Shown here: positions 47,908 to 59,690 of the stretch, in pieces | Layout of the letters: the number at the start of each line of letters is the position of its first letter | Position numbering within the stretch: position 1 is the stretch's first letter | Assembly (NCBI RefSeq): GCF_030272615.1 | Contig: NC_081413.1 | Location: 449,916,538 to 449,980,537, forward strand | Direction: 5' to 3' | Length of the DNA: 64,000 bases | From: Cryptomeria japonica | Lineage: Eukaryota > Streptophyta > Pinopsida > Cupressales > Cupressaceae | Position numbers and translations under genes: made by a program | Notes under the pieces: generated by a model | Told to the model about the DNA's origin: nothing | Databases searched by the model: none | The model's input: only the letters and a program-made list of their open reading frames with translations

Positions 47908-48005
47908 GCAAATCCTGCATCCACAAAGCAACGATACGACATATGCATATATATATATATATATATGCATATGTCGTATCGTTGCTTTGTGGATGTAGGA
48001 TTTGC
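47908..48005. repeat. 98-bp near-perfect palindrome
   Basis: Starts GCAAATCCTGCATCC and ends GGATGTAGGATTTGC with an (AT)n centre (about 47949-47966). I find a single mismatch in the outer 40 bp of the arms. Two bases separate it from the preceding hairpin. Confidence 0.92.
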
Positions 48006-51000
48006 AGGTACCAGACATCGACTCCACCTGGCTCCACAGGTCTGAGCATGTCTTTAAATCCCAATGGTATGTGGTTTAGAGTTGGCACAATTTCCCCTCA
48101 CATACTCTAGGTCTAAGTTGTTCACTATGAGTCGTCAGTGTCTTGGCACAAGTTGTCATGATAGTTAGTAAGTTGGGTTTCTTCTATGTTGTGAGTATGT
48201 TAGTATTGACTGATTATTCCTTTTATGTTGAGATTGACTATTTGATTATTGATGCGAGATTAAATAATTAATGATGTTTATTTTAATTGTTTTGATTAAT
48301 AGCGATTTGATTATTTGGTTATCTAATGTTTAATTTAATTTATTGGATTCTTTCCTTCTTGGTTATTTGATTATTTGATATTTAAATATTTATTTATTTT
48401 AATGATGATTTAATATTTATTTAATTTTTATTGTTTAGCTTATGATGTGTTTTATATTTACTTGTAATTTGACCTTTATTGGTATTTATTTATCTATTTA
48501 ATCGCCTATGGTTTAATATTCTTTTGGCTTTTAATGTTTATCTAGTTCATTAATTCATTTATGAGCCTTTGGTTTATTTAATTTAATTTCCCCATTTAAT
48601 TTATTTAATTGTCGCTCATGTTTTATTTATTAGTTTGACTTTTATATTAAGTGGGTTGTATAAATAATAAAATGATAAAACATTCCCACCAAATTGTAAA
48701 AGCATGATTTATATTTACCTTACCTACCCTCTTCTCTTATTGGTTGAATTTAAAAAGGGAGGTAAAATTATATTATATGGTGGGGTTGGTAAAATATATT
48801 ATAGATTGGAATATTTTTATTGGTTGAGATTGAGGCTAGGGTTTTGGGTTAATGTTTGTCTTTTTATTTTATTTTCTGTGAAGTTTTCGTGGGTTGGTTC
48901 CTCTCTGGAAAATTTTCTCCAGCAAGTTTTCTTCTTGGTTTTGGTTTTCTTCTCTCTTGGATTTTGGTTGGAGATGTATTCTACCTTTTTATATTTTATT
49001 TTACATTTTTCCTGTATGCTTCGTGTCTGCAGATTGAATGTGTGAGCTTGGGGAAATGAATCTAAAATTTGTATAGTGAGGAAGGAAATATATGAAGGCA
49101 TAAATTTGTTGTAAGGTTTTATTCTATAGTTTGTAGGAAATATTTGTATTTCTGGGTTTGTTGAAAGCCTTCTGTGTCTTTTGCATTTGTATCGTGCATG
49201 GAGTTTTGATTTAATATTGGTCTTCAAGTGTTTATTATTTATTTAATGTTGAAGTGAATTTTATTTATTGGGTAATATTATTTTACCCATTAAGTAATTA
49301 AAAGGGGGGGGGTAATTTGTATTCTTTTATTTAAAAGTTATTTTCACCCCCGGTCAATGGTTTAATTTATTTTACCTACCCTTGGAATTGATTGGCTGGA
49401 AGTTTCTGGTAGGTAGAAAATATATTTTATTTTCTTGAACTTTGGGAAGTTAGGTAAGGAATATAATATTTTTAGAATATTTTGATTGGAGCATGATTTG
49501 GCTTGGTTTTGTTTTGTTTTTTTAATTTTTGATAAATAGGCCTTCATTTGCTAGTAGCTTGATTGTGTGGTACTTTCCGAATTAATTCTTGTACCAGAGG
49601 CATTGTTGAGGGTGTTGATCATTTATAGTTTTATATCTGATTTTATTTGATGTATTTTGTTGGTTTCAAGCATAAATTACCTTCCTATGTTATTGGGGAA
49701 AGAATTGTGCTTTCATCCATATTGATGTGCTATGGTTGGTGAGTTGAAAGTGTTGTTGTTTTGGGGCAGCAAGTGAGTTGGCCTTGTTGTGGTTTTACTT
49801 TCATTAATGACAGAAAATTTAATGGCTTGATATGTCTTTGTTTATTGCTAGCCAAGAGGCTCATTTTGTTATATTGATATTGTTATAGCCTTGCATATGT
49901 TGTGAGAGTATGTGTGGAAGTTATTGGCTGCATTGAGTATTATTTGAATGTATTTATGTTGGTAGAGCCTCTTGTGATTTATTGTTGGGCCATGTTAGGA
50001 GGAGTGGGCTTCCTTGTGATGACCGGGGTCATGAGAGATAGACTGGCATGAGGTTCCTTGTAAGGATGCATGAAGTCTAGACCACCAGGGTACATTGGAG
50101 GTTTCCATGATTTGTAAGCAAGTGATAAAATTGATAATGAGTTAATTGGGATGGGAAAATTATAACTCATTTAAACAAGATAATGAATAGTTTTGAGCCT
50201 CATGGCTTAGTCCTAGGGAGGATGTTTTAGGATAAGCATGAGAAGGCCGTGAAGATGGTAAGCTAATCTCCCTTGGTCTCTCATAGGTTGAGATGGCTCC
50301 ACATGTCCATCAGGCTGGTGCCTTGTGTTATTATATTATTGTGTTATGAGGATGGCATGTGATGACACTCCACTCCTACATGTGTTCCCCCTTTATGATT
50401 TATGATTATGCTTATTGGATGCATTTATGTCCTGATGAGTTTTATGCCTCTGGGAGTTTATTCTTGTGGCTCTGTGTGAATTGTTGCTTGAGAGTCCTTG
50501 TTGGTTAGTCTCTTTGGTTTTGAGTGTCAGCCTAGATGTAGAGTATGTGTTGGGACCTTGTGTCATCTCCTAGCATGGGGGGTGGTTCCTTTGGTTCCAC
50601 ATGGTTAGGTGGTTGGTGCTTTTAAACCATTGGGATGTTCCTGTCTTTGGATTCTTCTTGTGTGGATAAGGATGCTTCTTCATATTGTTCATGGATAATA
50701 ATTGCAGCAAGAATGTAAATGATGATGTGATTTATGTAATGAAACTCTTATGTAACGATTGTAAAAGAAGTCATGTATATGAGAAATGACTATGTTATTC
50801 TAGTTATAGTGATATCTTTGATTATGGTAGATGATTGTAACGATGAACCTTGAATGGTATTGTAACGCATTTATATTAAATGAAATAGATGCATGAGATG
50901 TGGATAAGTATTGTTGTTCAAAACTAAATGATGTATTTTGTATTCTTGATGAACCATGTTAAAAGTAAATCGGGTAAATGTTATGATAATGGTATTATAT

Positions 51001-51661
51001 TTGAAATGTTGTCTTTAAATAATGATTTAAGTAGAAGAAATGTTATGTCTTGATAGGATGTGTGAGTTTGAGTAATGTTGGAAGATATCTTAGGACATGT
51101 TTATGAGTTGTGATTAAAGAATTTGAAATTATAGTATCATACTTCATAGTTAGTGATCTAATGGTAGGATTGAAAATCTTATAATGTTTGGGATGTAGTT
51201 GAATGTTCCTTATGAAAATATTGTATGCATGTCCTTAGTGAATGAATTGCTAATCTTATAAACAGAAATTACTAGTAAGTGTATGGGTAGATGGTAAAAT
51301 GAATGCTTGTTTTTAGGAAAGGATTAGAATGTATCATGTGTTATAGTTTAAGAATTATATCTCCATTTGGCGGATTCTATTAGTGGTTATGGAATTAGGA
51401 TATTGTATCATAGTTTGTGTTGAGATGAATTCATGTAGTTACCTAATTTGTAATGAGATGATTGTTGGTTAATTGATACAGTGTAAGATATTTTATGAGT
51501 ACTAAACGAGCTATGGGTTAAATGTTTAAGGAGACTTTGTGAGTATTGCATTATGTGCTTCTAGAATCATGATGAAGTAATAAGTATGCTAGGAGCATAG
51601 AATTATAAGTGACTATGTAGGAGTTAATTGTAAATTGAAATTATGTTAATGCAATGAAAGG

Positions 51662-51735
51662 GTTAATCTTGATATATGGATGGTGATGTTCATAGGAAAG
51701 AGTTAATCTTGATATATGGATGGTGATGTTCATAG
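51662..51735. repeat. Direct repeat of 34 bp, 40 bp apart
   Basis: GTTAATCTTGATATATGGAT... is repeated exactly at 51662 and 51702. A second short direct repeat (AAAGATTAAGTAGATTGCAT) occurs near 51844 and 51892. Confidence 0.85.
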
Positions 51736-52210
51736 TCGAAGGTTGGTTAAGGTAATAGGAACATTTGGACTTGGCATATAAAATGAATCTAAGTGAAAAG
51801 GGAAATAGATGTGCATTGAAAGATAGAATCTGATGTTGAATGAAAGATTAAGTAGATTGCATATCATGAGTGTTAGGTATTGCAATGATGCAAAGATTAA
51901 GTAGATTGCATATAATGACTAAGATTATGAGGTATTGATTTGGATGAAAGTAAATGTTTATTCCTTATGTAGGTAGATTAAGTAATGGCATTGAGATACC
52001 CTAGGGAGTTGGTAGTAATGATTTATTGTATTCCACTTGTGTAATTGTTTGAATAGCTGGAGTAAATTATTCTACGTTCATAACACTTAAATGTTGTTGT
52101 GTGCTCACTGCATTGCTTAAGTGATGTTATGTGTTGTATTGTTTTAAAAAAAAAAAAAAATTAGCATGTTTTTAGCTATATTTCTCTAGGGTATTTTGGT
52201 GGGCATTACA

Positions 52211-52309
52211 CCATGCACCAACAACATTGCTGAATGTGAATCCCTGGTAACAGGAATCAAAGTAGTAGTAGAATGGAGAATCACATAATTACTAGTCTAT
52301 GGAGATTTT
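52211..52309 (+). pseudogene. G1 second RNase H, middle fragment
   Basis: CTNNIAECESLVTGIKVVVE and LLVYGD, the piece between two insertions. It is 99 bp long including both target duplications. Confidence 0.85.
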
Positions 52310-53434
52310 TTTGGCATTTTGATGATTTTTCGATTGTCATTGATGGACACACACTTTCTTGATGTATGTGTTATGCTCAACCGATAATTGTTCCAACTGG
52401 TATTATGTATTATTGAATGAATAGTCTTTAGACTATCGGTATCTTTCTAAAAAAGGTTTATCGATCATAGATTGACTGAAGACCTCAAGTAGTTTGAGGA
52501 TCTCAAGTAGAATGAAGGACCCAAGTGGTAGTTAACTTTTGATCGAAACACTATGATCTTCTAGTCTTCATTTTTGACAACCGGTAATCAGTATATTGTA
52601 TTAACCATTATATATCTGTGATGAGTTACCAAATGGTATTACTATAAAGTGTAATGAGTTATCATCCACCGACACTTTGGCAGTGTGTTTGTGTCGTGTT
52701 ACCAAATGTGTCTAGATGCACTGTACCTAGGAACTTGTAGTCAAATTCTATTGGACCGACATGAAATCAGATTCTTTTATAAGGACGTCATGTCTAGGGT
52801 TTGCATGTGTGAGATATAGAATAGAAAAGGTTATGTACAATCATTGAAGAAAAGATTAGGTCTGTGTGAAGAGATAGAGTGTCGAGATATTGAAGACTGA
52901 AGTAATGTTGAAATGCATTAGCAAGGAGCTGTCAAGGATCTAATAAAGCACACTGTGCTATTATCTAGATCATTCACTTGTTAATTCCTAATATCTTTGA
53001 CAAGTCTGAAATCCTTAACCAGGTAGGCCCAACAAAGCCTTTATAAATCCTCTAACAAGGTGGTTCACAATTGTGCATCTTAAATCCTCTAACAGGTAGC
53101 CTTTAACAGGACTTATCTCCTAACAAAGATCTATATTCCTAACATGATCTATTTTGGTGGAGGACATTGTTAACCGGTCTAGTTACTATTTCTGCAGATA
53201 GTTACTTGTGAGTTTCTACTCACCATGGTTTTTCCCATTTGGGTTTCCACGTCAAATATCTTGTGTTATGGTGATTGTGCTTTTGTGGGTGAATTATTTA
53301 ATTGCTATTTGGTTTGCACTTATCTTAACCGGTTTATTAGTGAATCTGTTGCACCGGTTATTTGCTAAACTATTTAAAAGATCGATTAGAGTATTTTTTG
53401 GTGTACTAATTCACCCCCCCCTTAGTATTCATCA
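52310..53434 (+). repeat. N1 5' LTR
   Basis: Begins TTTTGGCATTTTGATG (TGTTGGCATT with one change) and ends CTTAGTATTCATCA. It contains GGTTTTTCCC...TTTGGGTTTCC (53228-53248) and a C-run before the end. Confidence 0.9.
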
Positions 53435-53436
53435 AT

Positions 53437-53448
53437 TGGTATTAGAGC
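53437..53448 (+). other. N1 primer binding site
   Basis: TGGTATTAGAGC, one base from the initiator-tRNA-Met PBS, two bases after the LTR end. Confidence 0.88.
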
Positions 53449-53484
53449 CAACCTTTCTATAAGTCAAACCACTTGGAAGGAGAT

Positions 53485-54651
53485 ATGGGGGAATACAGTG
53501 TGAGGGAACTTACTCATCATCTCACTCAGACTGAGAGAGCTTATGATGAACTCAAAGTCAAGTATAAAGCCTCTTTGGCCAAGAGAAGAGAGCATGCTAA
53601 GAAACTAATGGAATTCACTGAAAATAGCTCTTCTGATGAAGCAGACATTGATGCCCTAGTTGATGAAGTTGAAAAACTAAATGAATGTAAAGCCAACTTG
53701 AGAAGAGAGTTGGAAGGACTGACTATCAGAATTTGTCAAGAGCTTGAGAACAGAAGGAAAGCTGAAGATCTCGTAAAAGACAAAGATCATGAGATCTCCA
53801 AGCTGAAGCAAAAAATCCGTACCCTTACCGCTCATCTCCAGGAGAGTAAAGTGGAGAAAGAAGAAATGCAAGGTGAACTAAACATGGCTATTTCTAAGAA
53901 TGCAACCTTGATTGAATCCAATGCTACTATTTCCAAGGAACTTACTGAGTCAAAGGAAATACTTGCCAAATTCAATAAGAGTACTGCTAAGCTAAAGAAA
54001 AAGCTGGAATCAGCAAAGCCAACAAAGGATACCACTGGACTTGGTTTCTCTAGATATGAGGAAAGTGAGATCTCTAGAACAAAAGCTAAAGCATCAAAGA
54101 AGCAACTGACATCCAAGGATAAAGATAAGAAAAAATTTAAACCTGCTTGCTTTAATTGTCTCAAAGAAGGACATACTGCCAATGTGTGCAGAAGCAAGGC
54201 CTACAACAATTTTCCTTATTCTCGAAACAATATGCCTAGATCTAATAGATTCAATGGAAAATGTTATGCATGCAACAAGTTTGGGCATAGAGAATTTGAA
54301 TGCACATCAGTTTTCCACAACACTGGGAGATATCCTCGAAGGACTCAATGAGAAATCCCAGAACCTTCTGTGAACCGGAATCCCAACCGGTACAATACCT
54401 ATGACCATTGGTCAGGTGGTTATCAAGTAGCTACTAGTTGGAGAGCAACTTGCTTGATCTGTCATGGTAATGGTCACACTACTGCAACATGCAGAAGGAA
54501 GAATTGAAGTATGAATAGTGGACCATGGAGAACACCTGAAATGGTATGCTATCATTGCAACAAACCGGGACACACTGCCAGAACTTGCAGACTGAGAAAG
54601 AATCTATCAGGTGATATACCGATCACTCTAGAAGGGAAGATTGATGTTTAA
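53485..54651 (+). pseudogene. N1 ORF1: Gag-like protein, coiled coil plus four CCHC zinc knuckles
   Basis: First ATG after the PBS (53485). Residues about 1-200 are Lys/Glu/Leu-rich and coiled-coil-like (VDEVEKLNECKANLRRELEG, DKDHEISKLKQKIRTLTAHL). Four knuckles follow: CFNCLKEGHTANVC (residue 222), CYACNKFGHREFEC (260), CLICHGNGHTTATC (323), CYHCNKPGHTARTC (355). Knuckles bind nucleic acid, so an RNA-packaging role is likely (inference). TGA stops fall at 54349-54351 and about 54505. The UBN2 capsid domain of normal copia Gag is absent. Coding-like sequence continues past the TAA at 54649 (VQVEMNKNWKNKL). Confidence 0.8.
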
Positions 54652-54913
54652 ACCGTTCAGGTGGAAATGAATAAAAATTGGAAAAATAAATTAGAAGAAG
54701 AGTCACAGGATGAACTTACTTCTTCACCTAGTGTGGAAGTCTCTAAACTATCAAAATGAGCTTTAGAAAAGCTTAGGGGGAACATATCGGTGAAATATTT
54801 CAAACCCCTAGTTTATATTAGAAAACTGAAGTGGTGTACTGTGCGCGATAGTGGAAAACCTAAATATCAGATTGTGAAGGTATTTTTTAGAAATTCTTTC
54901 TTATCATTTGGTT

Positions 54914-57900
54914 ATGGCTTCTACATTGCATTCTAGTTCTAGTGCACCTAAAGATACACCTGAGTTTCTTCAAAAGAAAATGAGATACAATGCCCTGTCT
55001 CAAATTCTTGTCAGAGTTATTGTTGAGGAAGACCTAGGATCCCTAGTAATTCACTCCTAGCTAAGTCTATTCTGTGGAGATGACAAGAAGATCAAACCAG
55101 AGTATAGAATCCTTGAGAAGATGAAAATACATAATTCAGTATACTTTCTAGAAGAATTTACAGAAGAACATATTCACATTATCCTCAGCAGAGTGCATGG
55201 TGACAAGATGTATCTCGAGCGGACCCATGACATCACACCGGAAGCAATTCATGTTGTCACTAGATTTTACAATGTTGGAGAAGTACCAATTCTACGGAAG
55301 GTCACCAAAACTAAAATGATAGTGCTCACCGGTTCTATGAGTGACCAATGGGCAATGACTATCAACACCATTTTTAATGATCTAGTAAAATATGCTTGCA
55401 TGGTGATTGGTTAAAGGATATTTTATCCCAGCAGAATGAATTTTGTTCCTCCTACTACGGTGAATGCTACTTACAAGATGATCAAGGAAGATACTAAATC
55501 TGACCTATGTACCTACTTATAGAAGCAATTGTTGGTGAATCTGAAATCCATCAAATGGGACAAATCATTGATGTTTAGGTTTGGCCAACTTCTAGTCGGT
55601 CTATTCTTCTATTTTCAAGGTTATTTCCCTGGAGTCGGTGATGTTCAATGGTCTACTGACCTACCGGTTTCTAGACAAATTAAGGAGAGTCTACAAGTGG
55701 TGGGAACTGCATATCCTGAGGTTCTAAATAAGTATTTTTATGAATTCAAACAAAAGATGAACCAAAGAATAAGGATATCTGGTGATATTGTGAAGAAGTA
55801 TGAAGATGACATTTGCTTCACAATAAGGATAGATGACTACATAATGGAAGTTGTGGAACCTAGAAAGGAAGTAGTTGGCCCTATGGGGTATGAAGTGGTG
55901 AAGTAATTATTGATTGGGTATGCGTCTACCCTACTTGCCTCACCACTAGATGCAAAGAAGAAAAGAACTAGTACCTACGTGGAAAGGGTCACACCGATTG
56001 AGGAACCAAAGCAGTGCCATCGATATCTGCACCGATTACATCTATCAGTCTGAAAGTGACCAAGTGGTCACCAGCCAAAAAGAAACCTGAGATTATTCTG
56101 GCAAAAGTATTTGAAAGGAAGTGGAGAACCAAGAATCACTCACCGGAGTCAGAGGACACTGAACTGAAGGTTGAAATAAAGAAGTCAAGGCAATCAAGCA
56201 AAAAGCCGAAGTCTATCAGTAATGTACTAGCAACTTCTGCACCTGTAAATCAAGATATTACCTCTTATAAACCAATGACACATTGTCAGAGGACAATAAA
56301 GAATATTAGGAGGAAAGTGCTTGATGATTTAAGGGAATATTTTGATGACTTTAATGACAGTGAGAAAGAGGATGTAGAATAGGAGGTCATTAAATATTTA
56401 TGTATTAATGATCGATCACCTTCTGAGATTAAATATGTTACTCCAAATTTGTTGTATGATTCTTTCGATAATAAATGGTGCATTGCCATTGAAAGAGAAC
56501 AAGAGATCAGGGAGAAAATTTTTGCACAATACTTTCGCGATGCTTCAAATTCTGAGTTATTTGAAATTATGGATAAGAACAAAGGCATCTTCTTTATGAG
56601 AAGGAGGCGACTCAAGTTACTAGAAGGTAAAACTTTTGAAGTACAAAAGGATACACACATACATGTTAAAGTTGCTATCGAAATACACCAAGTATCTGAA
56701 GCCACTAGGAAGGCTGATCAAGAACCTGACCTATCCTTAGGCAAACTGGATGAGGTATTTGATAGTCAAGATGAAAGAGTGACAGAAAAAAAATGAACCT
56801 ATTGATGTTGATGCATTAGATAATGAGGATGTCACTCTTGACAAAGAAAAACATGAGAAAGAGAAATAGGACAAAGAGAAAGCAGAGAAAGAACAAGAGG
56901 AAAAAGCAAGGCAAGAAGAAAACAAGAGAAAAGAGGAAAAGAAAAAGCAAGAAGAAGATAAGAGAAAAGAAGAAGAGAAGAAGAGAGAAGAACATAAGAG
57001 AAAAGAAGAAGAGAAGAACAAAGAAGAAGACAAGAGGAAGGAAGAAGAAAGGGAGAAGGAGGAAGAGAAGAAAAAGAAGGAAGAGGATAAGAAGAAGGAA
57101 GAAATGGAGAAGAAATAAGAAGAGGAGAAAAAGAAAGAAGAAGACAAGAAGAAAGAAGAAGAAAAGAAAAGAGTGAAAGAGGAGAAGGAAGAAGAGAAGA
57201 GAAAACAAGCAGAGATCAAGACCAAAGAAGGAGTGCAGACTCCTAAGGTAACCGGTGATCAAACCAAGTAGGTTGATACCACCAATCCTATTGATCTAAC
57301 TCTTGCATGTTTGAGTCAAACAACAAATGAGTCTAAGCTACTTTGAGGCATCAAACTTGCACAGGAGAGACTAGAAGGATTGTAGAAGAAGAAAGAACAG
57401 GATGTCATACAAATTGTAGTTGACACCCTTACTAGTCTGTTTCCCAGTACTAACCTCCCTAGTACTGACTCCACTCTATCCAAGCTCAAACTTCTTTGTA
57501 CTATAGTAGAGGACCATGTACAATGCTTGGAAGATGTTGCTCAAGCAACTGCAAGAAAGAACCATGAAAAGGCACTCATTATTTCCTTAGTCAAGCAAAT
57601 GAATGAACTCAGGACACAACTATTGAAGTAGTAGAATAATATCAGTGTTGTTATGGGTGAAGGTAAATCACTTTTGACTAAAATCTGCCAACCCCATCTA
57701 TTTTGTGAAGATGTGCTGAAACAGAAAGCTCAACTCCAATCAGAGTTATAGGAATATATCAACAACTTCAAGATGCCCTATGATTTATTCACTGCCTATG
57801 GACAAACTGTTCATTATTTTCAGCATCAGACTGTCAAGATGGACTTAGAGATCAGCAACTAGACTCAAGATTTGCAAGAGATTCAACTGCTCATATTGCC

Positions 57901-58117
57901 AAAGCTGCAGGTTCTTCAGAGATGTTTTCTCAACTTGGAAGCCATCACGGTAACTCAAGACATGAGTACCATCGATGCAATGGAAGAACTAGTATTCTAG
58001 ATGAATACTGAAAGTGAGATTGCTACCTCGCTACTTGAGTCATGGACATTGGACATGAAGATTTTTGTGCAGAACTTTAAATCTGTTTTTGAGAAATTTC
58101 ATTCCTTATTGTCATGA
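54914..58117 (+). pseudogene. N1 ORF2: large protein of unknown function with a Lys/Glu-rich helix
   Basis: Starts at ATG 54914 (MASTLHSSSSAPKD) and can be read to TGA 58115-58117, about 1,060 codons, with one frameshift near 56005 and one at an A-run near 56790. Parts: an N-terminal globular-looking region (55121-55906), a conserved block CINDRSPSEIK...NKWCIAIE...FFMRRRRL (about 56400-56700), an acidic spacer, a KKKEEE-type charged segment (56820-57220), and a helical C-terminal region (KKEQDVIQ, LLCTIVEDHVQCLED, ESEIATSLLESW). No polymerase, integrase or protease motif. N2 encodes the same protein in order, so it was once a real gene. Function unknown. Confidence 0.8.
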
Positions 58118-58345
58118 ACATCTTCTCTGTGTTATTTTATAAAAAGGATAATTTTCATTACTTTGTCATTGTTGGCAAAGGGGGAGTAGTATACATACAT
58201 TGAATGTTTATGCACTTACTTGTAATTTTTGAAAAGGGGGTAGTGTATATGCTTAGGAGGAGTAATTTTGATTGTAGCATCTTTTGTGCTATTGCTGTAA
58301 AAACACTTAGATGTCAAAATTTTCCTAAGTGTTGCCATCAATGCC

Positions 58346-58356
58346 AAAGGGGGAGA
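58346..58356 (+). other. N1 polypurine tract
   Basis: AAAGGGGGAGA two bases before the 3' LTR. Two further PPT-like tracts lie upstream at 58177-58186 (AAAGGGGGAG) and 58232-58240. Confidence 0.88.
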
Positions 58357-58357
58357 T

Positions 58358-59489
58358 TGTTGGCATTTTGATGATTTTTTTATTGTCATTGATAGACGCA
58401 GACTTTCTTGATGTATGAGTTATGCTCAACCGGTAATTGTTCCAACAGGTATTGTGTATTATTGAATGAATAGTCTTTAGACTATTCGTATTTTGCAAAG
58501 ATGGTTTACCAGTCATAGATTGACTGAAGAGATCAAGCGGTTTGAGGATTTAAAGTGGTACGAAGGACCCAAGCGATAGTTAACTTTTGATCAGAACACT
58601 ACGATCTTCCAATCTTCATTTTTGACAACTGGTAATTGGTATATTATATTAACCGGTATATATATGTGAAGAGTTACCAACCAGTATTACTGTAATGTGT
58701 GATGAGTTATCATCCACCGACACTTTGGTAGTGTGTTTGTGTTGTGTTACCAAATGTGTCTAGATGCACAGTACCTAGGACCTTGTAGTCTAATTCTATT
58801 GGACCGACATAAAATCAGATTCCTTTATATGGACATCATGTCTAGGGTTTGCATGTGTGAGATATAGAATAGAAAAGGTTGTGTGCGATCATTGAAGAAA
58901 AGATTAGATCTATGTGAAGAGATAGAGTGTGGAGATATTGAAGACTGAAGTAATGCTAAAATGAATTAACAAGGAGCTGTCAAGGATCTAATTAAGCATA
59001 CTGTGCTATTATCTAGATCATTCACTTGTTGGTTACTAATATCTTCGACAAGTCTGAAACCCTTAACCGGGTAGGCCCAACAAAGCCTTTGTAAATCCTC
59101 TAACAAGGTGGTTCACAACTATGGATCTTAAATCCTCTAATGGGTAGTCTTTAATAGGACTTAACTCCTAATAGAGATCTAGATTCCTAACAAGATTTGT
59201 TCTGGTGAAGAACATTGTATGACCTTAACCAGTCTGGTTACTATTCAGCAGATAGTTACTTGTGAGTTTCTGCTCACCGTGGTTTTTCCCATTTGGGTTT
59301 CCATGTCAAATATCTTATGTTGTGGTGATTGTGCTTTTGTGGGTGAATTCTTTGTTTTCTATTTGGTTTGCACTTATCTTAACTGGTTTATTAGTGAGTC
59401 TGTTTCACCGGTTATCTGCTAAACTATTTACAAGATTGATTACATTATTCTTTGGTATACTAATTCACCCCCTCTCTTAGTATTCATCA
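58358..59489 (+). repeat. N1 3' LTR
   Basis: TGTTGGCATTTTGATG start and CTCTTAGTATTCATCA end, colinear with the 5' LTR. Confidence 0.92.
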
Positions 59490-59690
59490 GATTCCCAGTT
59501 AGTTATGAATCAAATCAATGATGACTATCAGACAAAAGATGATAAGCTAATGCCTTATAAGAGAATGGTGGATGACTTCAAAAAGTACTTTATGCACATC
59601 ACCTTTTCAAAAATTCAAAGATTGGAAAACAATGTTGTCGATGCAATGGTCAGTATCACCTCACTTCTACAAATTCTAAATAAATAGAAT
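59490..59690 (+). pseudogene. G1 second RNase H, C-terminal part
   Basis: SQLVMNQINDDYQTKDDKLM and PYKRMVDDFKKYF, continuing exactly from VYGD before N1. Ends VVDAMVSITSLLQ. Confidence 0.9.

Larger units (their letters stand above)
47445..52210. mobile_element. 4.77-kb LTR-like non-coding insertion with perfect TSD
   Basis: Starts TGTAGGGTCC and ends GGGCATTACA. CCATG flanks it exactly at 47440-47444 and 52211-52215. No coding domain, PBS, PPT or internal second LTR was seen. The start style resembles Ty3/gypsy LTRs (compare TGTGAGGCCC at 2539), so a very long solo LTR is the simplest reading. A small non-coding LTR element whose terminal repeats escaped me is possible. It contains a double hairpin (47861-48005) and short direct repeats near 51660. 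Confidence 0.75.
52310..59489 (+). mobile_element. N1: non-autonomous LTR retrotransposon (copia-type ends) with two novel ORFs
   Basis: 7180 bp with both LTRs (52310-53434, 58358-59489), a PBS (53437-53448), a PPT (58346-58356) and GATTT/GATTC flanks (52305-52309, 59490-59494). Inside are a Gag-like ORF1 and a long ORF2 but no RT, RNase H, integrase or protease motif in any frame I read. LTR ends, PBS and PPT are copia-like, so an autonomous copia such as C1's family may mobilise it. Its LTRs differ by roughly a tenth in the part compared by eye, so it is old. N2 is a second copy. Confidence 0.88.

Noticed and set aside
48704-49227. ORFs of 113 and 136 codons on opposite strands
   Set aside because: AT-rich sequence within the 4.77-kb LTR-like insertion, no recognisable domain, biased to Phe/Lys/Ile.
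56785-56800. Programmed frameshift at the A-run in N1 ORF2
   Set aside because: N2 has no such A-run and reads through in one frame, so the shift in N1 is more likely a decay indel.
56823-57176. Arg/Lys-rich plus-strand ORF
   Set aside because: Out-of-frame reading of the charged segment. The frame that continues into KKEQDVIQ and matches N2 is the KEEEKK frame.
56737-57262. Long minus-strand ORFs rich in Ser/Phe/Leu
   Set aside because: They are the antisense of the Lys/Glu-rich part of N1 ORF2. Purine-rich codons read backwards give TCT/TTC codons without stops. The plus frame is supported by homology with N2.
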